The notes under the pieces were generated by a model that saw nothing but the letters and a program-made list of their open reading frames with translations, was not told where the DNA came from and did no database searches. A DNA stretch of 64,000 nt from Edaphochlamys debaryana (taxonomy: Eukaryota > Chlorophyta > Chlorophyceae > Chlamydomonadales). Both the position numbers and the translations under genes were made by a program. The DNA lies in assembly GCA_016858145.1 (NCBI GenBank), contig JAEHOE010000151.1:186001-250000 (forward strand), written 5' to 3'. Of the stretch, positions 1 through 10,192 are shown piece by piece; the first letter of the stretch is position 1, and each line of letters starts with the position of its first letter.

Positions 1-482
1 CAAGGTCACTATTGTGAATGAGCAACGCAGAGTGGAGTTTGGTGGCGACGACCCGACGCGGGGGAAGACGGGGGATGGTGCCGTGCGTGTCAAGGTGCCG
101 TGCACACGGCACACGTCCACTGGTCCAGAGGCTGCCCTCTCTACCTGCCACATTAGGACGATCGATTTCTAGTTCTCCCGTGGCACAAGGGGACGGGTGA
201 TGAGGCACGGGGAGCTTGCACTGGCCAACGTGCCGTTGGAAGACATCGTCCATGTCGCATGTCCCATGACGCCTCGCCAGCCTCTCACTCAACGGCCTCC
301 TCAGCTCACCGCACACCTGCCTACACTCTTGGCGTCTGCAGGGCATATGGCTCTGCGCTTGTGCTCCGCTTCCCACCTGCAATTATCATGCACGGCCTGC
401 TACTTGTACTCTACACCTGCCCATGGTGCCCCATCTGCCCGCTTAAGTCTTCTACCCCTTGCCTGAGTGCTACAGCCCTGCT
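1..482. other. No gene recognised (3' flank of taxilin)
   Basis: No reading frame here resembles a known protein. The stretch lies just past the stop codon of the minus-strand taxilin gene, so part of it should be that gene's 3' UTR. I found no TTACA (the minus-strand form of TGTAA), so the 3' end is not located. Confidence 0.4.
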
Positions 483-3400
483 TTAGTACAGGTCCGAGGG
501 TAGCTCCAGCACGCGGTCGCCCTCTTTCGCCTCGCTCCCCTTCGCCCCGCCTGCCTCGCCGCCCGCCGCCTCCGCGTCTGGCCCGCCCGTTGCCGCGCTC
601 GCCTCTCCGCTTGCGCCGCTCCCCGCCTGCTCCTCCGCTGCCCCCGTGTCCGCTGCCCCGTCCGCCCCCGACGATGAAGATGCCACCTCCCCGGCGTCCC
701 CGCGCGCCTCCTCGGCGCCCGCGGCAGCTGCCCCGCCCGCCTTGGCCGCCTTGACCTCCGTCTGCAGCACGCGGCACAGCCCCTCCAGCCGCTCCTTCTG
801 AGTGCGCACGCGCCGCAGCTCGTCGCCCTCGGTGCGCAGCTTGCCCGTGAGCGACTCCACCTGTGAGGCGGGGCCGGGCCGGGCCGGACAGGGAAGAGAA
901 TCCTTAGCTTTCCGCGCCATAACGGCCCGGCGGACTCGCGTGTCTGCTGTCATGGACTGGCCTGCCTGACACGATGCTGGACACGGCCTGAACCGCTGTC
1001 CCAGCACCGCACCGCACCGGGAGTTTCCTGCGCCCGCAGACACGCAGCAAAGCTAGGCACCCCCCAGCGGGCAGCCCACCTGCTGCTTGAGCTGCAGGCG
1101 GTCCTGCACCAGCGCAACGATGGTAGAGTCGTTGGCCTCCGCCCGCTTGCGGGCCTCGTCCCGCTCCCTGGCGATGTGCGCGCGCGCCTTGGCGCTGGCC
1201 TCCATCTGCTCGCGCAGGCTCGCGAACGTCTGGGACGGGCGGACATGGCGCGGGAGGTGCAGTCAGTCCAACATACAGTTAAGCCGTCACGTGCAGGGCA
1301 CGCAGGCGACCCGAACGGTGCCGGTCGTGGCGATGTCCCACCAGTACTGCTCCCTCAGCCTGATCCCTACGTGTAGCAGGGTGCCAATGACTGCACGGCG
1401 CTTTCCAAGCTAACGCCCAGGTTAGACAAGCTCCCCTTTCTCGCCCGCACCTCGTTGCTCTTTGTGAGCGTGTCCTGGAACTCCGAGAACTTGTCCGCGT
1501 AGTGCTCCAGCTGCGGGGGCGGAGCGCGGGGGCGGCCGGCAAGGGGCCGTGAGGCGCGCGTGCGTATAAGGGGGTGTGTTCACCGGACTGCACTTGGGCT
1601 TGGCGCTGCCCCTCCGTCCCTGCCCGCTGCCCCACCTGCGTCTGCAGCTCGTCCTTAGCGGCCGAGAGCATGGCGTTGCGCTGCCGCAGCCCCTCCAGCT
1701 CCGAGAGCTGCGGCTTGAGCGCCTGGAGGGTGGACGGGACGGGCGATTGATGTGGGTCGGTGGTCAGGTGGGCTTGCCCGCAGCAGGGCTGTACCAGTTC
1801 CGCCCACAAGCCATCCAGACACCAGGCAGTCCCGTAGGCCAACATCATGCGACCTCAAAGCCCGGCCCCCGCTTACGTCCATGGCTGCGGAGTACTTGCC
1901 GTTGGCCTCCTGCGCACCGAGCCACACGGGAGCGTTAACGTTGGCGCTGTAAAACGTGATACGAGCTACTCACACGCTGTGATAGGCGGGCTCAGCACGC
2001 CATAGCCCAAGAGCCGTAGTCCTCAAAGCTCCCCCACTCTGCTGCAGCTTGCGGCCTGACCGGCGCCGCCCTGCTCTGCCCTTGCCCCCTCCGCCGACCC
2101 CCACCTGCAGCAGCTCCGCCCGCTGCTGCATCTGCGTCGCCAGGGCCACGGCCTGCTCCGCCTTGGCGTGCGCCAGCTGCAGCTCCAGGTCCTTCTTCTG
2201 GACCTGTGGTGGCACAGGCGTGGGAAGCAGGGTAGGTGGGGCCAAGAATGCAGTTGTGGACGAGGTAGGGCCGCAGCCAGCCCTCCACAAGTCCATTGTC
2301 CCGGACTGCCGTCACTGGTGCAGACCAGAGCTGTTCCACACCCCGGCCCGAACCCCGGCCCCACAGTCCCCGCCACCCCACCCCGGCCCCGCAGTCCCTG
2401 CAACCGCAGCCCCCGGCCCCCACCAGTGCGTTGAAGGACTCGAACTGCCCCAGGAAGGCGTCCAGCTTGGCGCGCAGCTCCTCGTTCTCCGCCAGCTGCC
2501 GGGATCGCTCCGAGGCCTGGGCGTCCATCTTCTCGCTCACCTCCTGAAGAGGGCAAGCGGAGCAGCGGGGCGCAACGTCGGCATGCCGGAGCCCCAGTGG
2601 CCCTCGCCATCTGCGGCGATGCAGCTGCCCGAAGCTGTGCCACCTGCAGCCGCCTCGCATACGGCTGTCCCCTGGCGTAATACCGCCCAGTGGCACCGAC
2701 CGTCCTCCCCAGACCCCACAACGGCCCTGCGACCTCCACCCCCCGCAGCCCGGCACCGTTCCCCCTGCCCCCCTCCTCCGCTCACGTTGATGGCCTGCGT
2801 GAACCGCGCCTGCAGCGCCTGCCGCTGCTTGAGCTCCTCCTCGTTGCGCCGCCGGCTCTCCTCCGCCACCTGGGGACACGACAACACCAACGGTTTATCA
2901 GCGAGGCCGGCCAAGGGCAGCGAGCTCCAGTTGCGCAAGTGGGGCAGGTCACGGCCGGGCGGCAGCGGCTGAGTTGAATATGGAGAGCGTGGAAGAAAGC
3001 ATTTGTGAAGGCTAGAGCGGCGGCTGCAGGGGCTTTCATACTGCCAGGGTGTTAATTCGATGGGGTTGGTGTCGCTCCACCGGGCGGCTGAATTCCCAAT
3101 GTCGCTCCGCTACGGCTACGTTTGCTGGGCGGTAACACTTGCTGCGCACGGCCGCAAGGCTGTTTACTTTGACGCAACGAGCGGGGGCACTGGGATACGT
3201 GTATGATAGGTAGGTAGCAAGTACTGGCGCCAAGCGCGCGGGCCGCTGGCGCCGGCGGCACGGGGCCTGTGCGGCACGGGCGACTGCAGGCAACCACTGG
3301 GGAGATCGATGCCACGCTGCGTGCGGACCCGCGGCTGATCAAAGCGCCCAAGCCCGAGCCGCTGCTGAACGAAGTGTTCGGCGCCGTCCTCCGCTTCTAC

Positions 3401-6400
3401 ACTGCCGACAACACCCTAAAGGCGTCCGGGGCTCCGCCAGGGGCTCCAACGGGTGGCAGGCCTTCGGCGGCGGCATCCTACCAGCAGCGCGTGGCCGAGG
3501 CCGCCGCGCAGGCCGCCGAGGACGGGGTGCTGCCCGGTGGCTACTGCTACTCGTGCTCGGAGGAGCTCAGCGGCCGCAAGCGCATGCTGCTGCCCGCCGC
3601 CGTGCGCGCTGCCGGCAGCAGCGCGGACGCTGGGGCCGGCGCCAGCGCCAGCGCCCGGTCGGCCGTGGTCTGCGGCGCCTGCTACGGCAGGCTCCTGCTC
3701 GCGCACCCGGCGGGCCTGACGCCGGAGCTGTGCGGCGAGCGGCCGGCCGTCGCGGCGTGGTCCCGTGGCGACCGCGTGGCGCTGGGCTGCGGCGGCCCCG
3801 CGGGCTGCGCGGGCTGCACCACGGAGGGTGCGCCCTTCGACCGCAAGCGCAAGGGTGAGCGCCGGCAGGCCTTCCACTTCACAGGGGGCAAGGGCGTCAA
3901 CCGCGTGTTCACGTACAAGAAGAAGGCGCGGCGCGCCCAGGTCAAGGCGGCGGCGTCCGGCGTCTGAGCGTCTGAGCGGCGTGAGCGGTGCAAGCACGGG
4001 GGCTGAGACGTGCCGGGCAGGACAAGGCAGGGCCGGCTGAGGTTCGGGCCGCAGCTAGGGGACGCTGGGGCGGAACGTTAGCAACGGTACCCAGCAGAAA
4101 GCTGAAGGGCGATGGGCGGATTTAAGGACGCGCAAGTGGGAGCAAGTGGGCAAGTGCACGGCCGGCGGAAGGAACAGGGGGGCTAACGGCGCACGACGGC
4201 TCAGCGGGGAGGAAGGAAGAACAGAGGTCAAGGCTCAAGGCGCTGCAGACATGGGCTTGGTAGGAGGGAAGGACGTTGACTGGCCCGCCGCGTCATATCG
4301 TCCGGGGCTACGAAGGCAGTAGGCTGCGCGTTGACGCAACGAGCGGTGTGCCGACGTACGCTAGGACGGAAGGAGGGAAGCGCGTTGAAGGGAGGACTTT
4401 AGGAAGTGGGAGTGGGAGCTCGAGGTGAGGCGCCGCAGCCGCCCCCGGCGAGCGTTCGCGTGCCGGCTGCAACTAACCCCGCCACGGCGTTTGCAATGCG
4501 GCGCAGGAGGGCACGGCGTGGGTCTTCGAGTCGAGGCAGGACCTGCTCAGCCCCGCCGAGACGGCCCGCGCCAACGGGAGGCTGAGCGGGCAAGGGACGG
4601 AGGGAAGACAACGGGGGGCTGAGACAAATTTTGACGGAGGGAGGGAAGCGCGTTGCAGCGGGGCGATGGAGGCACAGGGGGGGGACGGGAGTGAAGGGTC
4701 AAGCCGGAGGACAGAGCTGGCTTTGGGCAGACGGTGTGCCGGCCGGCGGAAGGAAGGAAGCTTGCTGCAAACACTAACACTAACAGGTGAAGATACTTGC
4801 GGTTTGCAATCAGCACAAATTTTGACGGAGGGAGGGAAGCGCGTTGCAGCGGGGCGCGGGGCGGCACACAATGGGGGCCTACGGGTGCAGCGGGGATGGG
4901 GGGTGGCCAGCGAAGCGAAGGCAGCGGAGGAGGAAGACCGCTGAGGGCGGCAGGTGAAGGGCCGCGAAGGAGACGGCGACGGGGAGAGGCTGGGGAGCTT
5001 GGAAGGTTGGCAGGAGGGAGGCAGAGTGAGGGCCGCTATAGTGCGGGGTGCGGATGTAATACTGAGAGCCGACGAGCAGAAGCGGAAGTAGGCAAAGTAG
5101 GCTCAGTGTTGAGGGCAAGCGGGAAGGACAACAGGGCTGCAAGGGACTGAAGGGACGGAAGGGACGCTAAGCCGGTAAGGGTGCAACTGGGAGGAAGGAA
5201 GGAAGCAAGGAAGCGGGAAGGACAACGGACGGAAGGGACTGAAGGGACTGAAGGGACGAAGGGATGGGGATGTATGGGGATGGGGATGTCATGAGGACGG
5301 AAGGGGAGCAAGTGGGAGGGACAAAGCAAGGGCAGGGGAGACGGCGACGGGGAGAGGACTGAGGAAAAAGCAGTGGGCAAGTGGCATAAGGGCTTGGATT
5401 TTAAAAGCGGGAGGCCTTCCACGGCCGCGGCGGCAAGGGCCTGAGCCGCGTGTTCACGCTCAAGAAGAAGGCGCGGCGCGCGCAGGTCAAGGCGGCGGCG
5501 GCGGCGTCCGGCGGCTGAGCGGCGTGAGCGGCGTGCCGGGCAGGACGGAGGAAGGCGGAAGGAAGAGAGCGGAGGGGAAGGGGAAGGGGAAGGGGAAGGC
5601 GGGAAGCGCGTACGGAGCAGGGACGGAGGGACAAGGGGGTCGGGGCGGGAGAGGGCGGCAGGTGCAGGGAAGCGAAGGGGCGGCACGGCAGGGCGGAAGG
5701 GGCTGATGTGGTGCGTAGGCTCAGTGTTGAGGGCAAGTTCGTAACTGTAAGGTTCCGGTGCTAAGCGAGGGCTACGGGCGACGGCAAGGGGCCCGCGCCG
5801 GAAACAATTTTGGGTTTCCCCACCACCTCTCGCCCACCTCCCGCGCCTCCTTCTGCAGCTGCCTGCAGAGCTCCTCTAGTTTGTCCTTCAGCAGGTTGGT
5901 CTTCTTAAGCTCAGCCTGAACTGCAGAGGTATAAGGGCAGAGGGGGGGGCGCGGCCAGGTAAAGCACGACACGTTGGCCGGCAACCAGCTACCAGCCACC
6001 ACTTGGTAAGCTTGAAGCTTCTACGCCCCCCGCCCAGCAACGCACGAGGCCATCCGCCGTCGGCCCATTGAGGCTGACCCAGCCCCGGCAGCCCCTCCCG
6101 GCCCGCCCCCGCCCAACCCTTGTCCTTCTCCTTGGCCACCGCCTCGTGCTCCCGCTGCAGGTCCAGGAACTGCCGCTCCACACGGAGCAGCTCGGACAGC
6201 TGCGAGGCGGCGGCGGCAGGTGGTGAGAAGTGGGCGTGAACACATGGGGCCAGAGGCAGGACGCCCGTGACCGCCCGCGGGGCGCAGAGCCCCCTGACAG
6301 CACCGTAGCATCACCGCTGGGCTTTCAGCTTGCCGCTTGCAGCCACCCCGGCATCTGCTTGCTCCTTTTCCGAGCTCGCTCTCGCTATTGGCCGTCCAAG

Positions 6401-7248
6401 CTCTCCGCAACCCCCCCCGCCTGCCTGCTGCGTGTACTTCTGCTGGATGTAGAAGATGCGGTCCTCCACGCTGTTGGAGCGGTCGCTGCAGAACTTGGAC
6501 GCCTGTGGAGGCAGCAGGCGGAGGCGCGGCAGAGGGAAGGCACGAGGTGAGGGCCAGGCAGGACCGTGGCACGGATGAGACACCGCGCCCGGCGCTCTAC
6601 GTTCCAAGACCGTGTCGTGAGAACTCATCACGCCAGGCGAAGGCGCCGAGAGCGAGTCACCATGCCCCAATCCCAGGGCCCAGCTCAATTCGCGGCGCAC
6701 CTCACGCAGCTGCTTCTTGCGCGCTTTTGCCGCCTCCCGCTCCGCTGGCCCGCCGTGCCCGGCAGCAACCGCCCGCTCAATCTCATCGATGCGCGCGGTC
6801 AGCACGTTCACAAAGTCGGCCGACAGGTCCTGGAACGAGGGAGGCATTTGAGAGGGGACGGCTTTCGAGGGGTCCGCGCGGGGGTTGAGGGGGGAGCTCC
6901 GTCGCGTGTCGACACCCTCGCGTGTCGGCAGCGAGAGCGCCCCTTGATGGTTGACAACCTCTACCTCACAAGCGCACCCACCACGCGCTGGCGGCAAACT
7001 ACGGCGCGGAGGCGGGGAAAGATCCCTTGACGACCACTTTCCCGCCGAGTTCGAAGCCCGCACCAGACGCTCACCTTGGATTTCTTTGACTTGGCAGCTT
7101 GTACCGAGACATCCTGAGCAGCTGCCGCCTTTGGAGAGGTCGAAGGCGAGCCTCCCGACGCTGGCGCAGCGGGCTCCGGCGAACTCTGCTCGCTGGCAGG
7201 AAGGCTGTCGAGCTCAAGAGACGCAGGCTCGGCAGCAACGTCAGCCAT
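483..7248 (-). CDS. Taxilin-family coiled-coil protein (13 exons, 518 aa)
   Basis: Taxilins are long coiled-coil proteins that bind syntaxins and the nascent-chain complex and act in vesicle traffic and at basal bodies. Exons, in order of transcription: 7248-7075, 6829-6701, 6502-6425, 6199-6118, 5920-5838, 2869-2786, 2543-2424, 2203-2105, 1909-1877, 1722-1636, 1510-1451, 1229-1080, 860-483. All phases agree and give 518 residues. Family hallmarks appear in order: LEELCRQLQKEAREV (about residue 170), an FTQAINEVSEKMD-like segment, KKDLELQLAHAKAEQA, ADKFSEFQDTLTKSNE, and KERLEGLCRVLQ near the C-terminus. The first 58 residues are acidic and Ser/Pro-rich; the last 90 are an Ala/Gly/Glu tail. 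Exon 9 is only 33 bp. Intron 3 appears to use a GC donor. Intron 5 (2870-5837) is far longer than the rest and contains another gene. Family assignment is strong; exon 3's end is the least certain point. Confidence 0.88.
3060..3967 (+). CDS. Unknown cysteine-containing protein nested in taxilin intron 5
   Basis: I do not recognise this family. The open frame before 3967 has no early ATG. It becomes a 272-residue gene if exon 1 is 3060-3200 (ATG at 3060, donor GTATGA) and exon 2 is 3290-3967 (acceptor CTGCAG); the phases match. The C-terminal half has a CYSC pair and a CGAC pair about 60 residues apart, then a cluster of three Cys (CGGPAGCAGC), which could be a zinc-binding module. It ends in a basic tail with VFTYKKKARRAQVKAA. 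The gene lies entirely inside a taxilin intron on the opposite strand. A diverged copy of its last 35 or so codons sits 1.5 kb downstream. Exon 1 and the start codon are inference; exon 2 is supported by high GC at third positions and by the duplicated 3' end. Confidence 0.55.
3968..5405. other. Purine-rich repetitive intronic stretch
   Basis: This part of taxilin intron 5 is dominated by GGAAGG/GGGAAG-type purine runs, with many imperfect direct repeats. One example is TTGACGCAACGAGCGG, found at about 3168 (inside exon 1 of the nested gene) and again near 4331. Another is GGCTCAGTGTTGAGGGCAAG, found near 5100 and again near 5718. I see no convincing coding exon here beyond the nested gene. 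Confidence 0.5.
4624..4856. repeat. Perfect 42-bp direct repeat
   Basis: The 42 bases at 4624-4665 recur without a mismatch at 4815-4856, 191 bp further on. Both copies begin ACAAATTTTGACGGAGG and end AGCGGGGCG. They lie in the degenerate duplicated part of taxilin intron 5. Confidence 0.9.
5406..5517 (+). pseudogene. Duplicated 3' end of the nested gene
   Basis: This stretch reads in frame as a diverged copy of the C-terminus of the gene ending at 3967. It has RVFTLKKKARRAQVKAA against VFTYKKKARRAQVKAA, with the same Gly-Gly-Lys-Gly lead-in and a stop at nearly the same point. The similarity runs on into the 3' flank (GAGCGGCGTGAGCGG and GTGCCGGGCAGGAC in both). No upstream exon for this copy is visible. 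It is most likely a remnant of a tandem duplication. Confidence 0.7.
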
Positions 7249-7533
7249 CGTTGCGGGCTGGGCGCCCCTGAAAAGAAAGCTAGAAATTGCACTTGCTGCT
7301 CGTTGCTTGTTTGTTGAGCTCCTAGCTCGGTATCAGTGTCAGGGTGTGTCGGGAACGCTTGCAGTGGGGTGATCAGAGCGTCGCAGAGCGTGTGTCTCGC
7401 TGAGAACGGGATTGTCGCGCCGCTCGCCCGCTCATCAGTCCCGTCCCCGCGACCCTGACACTGGAGCTTGCACGTTGACCCATAACCATAACAGGAACGC
7501 AATGCACTTGTAGCCTACTCTCGCTGGCCCAAA
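7249..7533. promoter_or_regulatory. Bidirectional promoter, taxilin (-) / SRP9 (+)
   Basis: Only 285 bp separate the start codons of two divergent genes, so both 5' UTRs and a shared promoter must lie here. I see no clear TATA box. Confidence 0.6.
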
Positions 7534-8650
7534 ATGTATGTCGAGGACTTTGAAGCCTTTTACGAGCAAGCAGTAGAGCTTTACAAAGCCAGGCCTATAG
7601 AGACTCGGTACACGATAAAGTTCCGGCATAAGGAGGGCAAAGTGGTGCTCAAGGTCACTGACGATCGGACGGTGCGTCGCCCAGAAGAGCCAGCCTTGCC
7701 TTCCACGGCCTCGATGGGTCGTGTTGAAGACGGAGGGCGGCTCTTGGCGCTGGCAGCGGGCCCCAGAGTGCGAGGCTGGCGGCTGCGACTCTCGGATCGA
7801 GCCTTGCCTCCTGCTGCCGCTTGCAGTGCCTAAAATACAAGACGGACCAGCAGGTGGACCTCAGAAAGATCGAGCGGATTACGTCGATCTTCTTCCCGCT
7901 CATGGCGTGTGGTGACTTGCCCCCCGAGGGTGAGCCCAGGGGACTCAGCTCGGGGAGCCGGCACGCTTGGACGGGCCTGTCAGCCCAGCTGGCGGCAATC
8001 CATCTCGACGCCCGGCAGTCACAGCGGTTGTGTGCAGTCTGCGCACGAGGAGGGGCAGCCTTCTGCGAATCCTGCAAGGCCCCTGCATATGGCCGTTGGG
8101 TGTAGACGAGGGGCCCGGTGGCATATACCAGGGCAGGCCCCGCACCCAGCAGGCACGCTGCTTTCGGGGCTCAGCGTGTACACTCCTCGCTGACCGAGGG
8201 TGAAGAGGGGAGGGACAGGTGTCCCCGGATGAGCGCCATGGGATGCTGGCCTGGAAGCAGCCAGGCACAACGGCGCCAAGCCCTGCAGAGGGGCGTGTGC
8301 GATGCACGCGGCGGCACTGACCGCTGGCAGGGGCACACCTGCCACTTCTGCAGCCCTTCGCCCGCGCATGCCCTCCCGGCTGCATCCCTCCCAATGGGTG
8401 TCAGCCTGTGGAGGCCTGTGTCCCGGGGCGGGGAAGGCCCCTGATCGGCAAATGCGCATCGACAACAGACCAACTAGCATCGCTCTCCCCCCATGTGACA
8501 TTCATGTCACGCTGGGATCGCTCTGAACCCCAATGGCCCTTCCTCGCAGGCGCTGAGGCTGGGCAAGCGGGGCAACAACAGGCAGCGGCGCCAGCTCGCG
8601 GCGCGGCTCAGGCACCAGGGTCAGCGAAGAAGCCCAGGCGCCGCGGGTAG
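7534..8650 (+). CDS. SRP9: Signal recognition particle 9 kDa protein
   Basis: SRP9 pairs with SRP14 on the Alu domain of SRP RNA and pauses translation of secretory proteins in the cytosol. Exons are 7534-7671, 7827-7929 and 8550-8650, giving 113 residues with matching phases. Family features are the N-terminal helix (FEAFYEQAVELYKARP), the first strands with IKFRHKEGKVVLKVTDD, and the second-exon stretch CLKYKTDQQVDLRKIERI. The human protein has 86 residues; the extra length is a C-terminal tail rich in Ala/Gln and ending KKPRRRG, all encoded by exon 3. The core assignment is strong. Exon 3 rests on splice phase and on ending at a stop soon after. Confidence 0.9.
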
Positions 8651-9513
8651 GGCTCTTGCCGCCTTGCGCTGGAGGCCGGACCGGCACTTGGGGTCGCTGG
8701 GAGACAGCGTGTGGCAGCAGGGAGGACCCACCGTGCAGCACGATGTGCGCGCCAGCAGTCCTCGCTGGCCCAGACTGGCATGCAAGGGCCGTGCACGAGG
8801 CCGGGCAATAGATTGTGTCCAAGCCGGGCCGGGCGGGCATGGGCCAGAGGATTTGAGTGTTGTGGGAACCCGGATGGGTGAGCGAGGTGGTTGTGGACTA
8901 AGTGAAATGTCCTAGGATCTGGACTTGGTTGGCGCTGAGCTTCGCCCTTTCCCATGTCATCCGGGGACCGGGGGGGCAGTTGGGTAGGTTTCTGCAGGTG
9001 ATGTGCTGCGCCGGGGACATTGAGTGTTGGCTGCTTGTGAAGCGCTCCCGTGAAGGGATACCCTGCTCAGCCGGCATAGCTTTGGGAACACACGGGCTTT
9101 GACGATTGCCTGGCTAGATGCTGCTCATGGCGGCAGCGGGCGAAAGGGGTGCCGCTGCCTCGGCAGATGGGGGTGCGGAAGCGCAAGCAAGCGGCGGGGG
9201 TGGGCAGAGACGAGGTGTGCAGGCAGGCATGAGGCAACGTCCAGTCCTGCGGGACCTGAAGTGGGACCGATGCGACGCTGGGGAAGTAGGAGGCATGCAT
9301 TTGAGCAGCGGCTAGCCCTCATGAGCTGAGGGGCTGGGCATGTCCAGGCCCGGGACGGGCATCTGGGGCAATGGAGCGAGGCCTGCGAGGGACGACGCGG
9401 TCAAGGCCGTGGGGCGCGGACGCCGATGAGGGCTGACCTTGTGAACGGGGAAAGCCTAGGAACGTGTGCGGGTGGTCCTGGCACGGCAGCTGTCAATCGG
9501 CTCGCAGCAGAGC

Positions 9514-9523
9514 TTACATGTAA
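9514..9523 (+). terminator. Possible polyadenylation signal, palindromic TTACATGTAA
   Basis: TGTAA at 9519-9523 is the green-algal polyadenylation signal and lies about 870 bp past the SRP9 stop. The ten bases are a perfect palindrome, so TGTAA also reads on the minus strand. The long distance from SRP9 makes the assignment tentative. Confidence 0.35.
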
Positions 9524-9842
9524 AGCACCCGGCCTGTTGTGCCGACTTCCCGAGAACCCGGCTATCAAGCCCCGCCTGCGTATCGACCACCTTGGCACAG
9601 TTGGCAGCCCGGCACGTAGCATGCCACCGCCTGCCTGCCAGACTACACTGGACACTGCCACACTGGTAGTCCCGCACCTGCCCGCACAAATACGGTTATG
9701 TGCACAGCCTAGTCGCCCTCAGGCCTCAGCTGCATCCCCCGTCGTCGCTGCATTGCCCCTCCGAGCACAGTTCCCCTCCAATTACTCCATGAATACCTCT
9801 GGTCGTTCACGCTAGTACACGTTGCCCCGTATCAGGCGTATC

Positions 9843-9847
9843 TTACA
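9843..9847 (-). terminator. Polyadenylation signal TGTAA, rhomboid gene
   Basis: TTACA on the plus strand is TGTAA on the minus strand. It lies 346 bp past the stop codon of the rhomboid gene, a normal 3' UTR length for these algae. Confidence 0.5.
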
Positions 9848-10192
9848 CCCTGCCAAGCACCCTGCGAACCCCCATGCGGCCTCGGCTTGCATCCGGTATT
9901 CGGGGGGACACGAGCCTGCATCCTGCACTCGGGGGACACTAGCCGCATTTGCATGCCTCCCACTCTCAGTGACGAGTAGCAATCCTAAATGCACGGCTCG
10001 GTAATTGCGCCCGGCCATCCGCGCGTGTGAGGGGGCCCTGGCCCAAGGCCCCCTTATAGCTTGCAAGCGTAAGGCTGTAACTCACAGTCCCGTCCCAGTG
10101 CGTGCGCTGGGGCAGCTCGTTCTGGCCACACGGTCGCTGCTTACTCCTCCAGTCCTTGAGGACCCGTCAGCAGCCTTCGCCGCAGCCTTCGC

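Larger units (their letters stand above)
8651..10192. other. Intergenic region between convergent genes
   Basis: About 1.5 kb between the SRP9 and rhomboid stop codons. Small open frames occur, including a Cys-rich minus-strand one near 9456-9689, but none has a recognisable domain or splice support. The likely content is the two facing 3' UTRs. Confidence 0.5.

Noticed and set aside
4380..5720. Purine-rich stretch as a coding region or CRISPR-like array
   Set aside because: The repeats are irregular in length and spacing, with no unique spacers, and the genome is eukaryotic.
9456..9689. Cys-rich minus-strand frame as a possible zinc-finger gene
   Set aside because: Cysteine spacing fits no known finger, there is no flanking splice evidence, and it lies in a likely 3' UTR.
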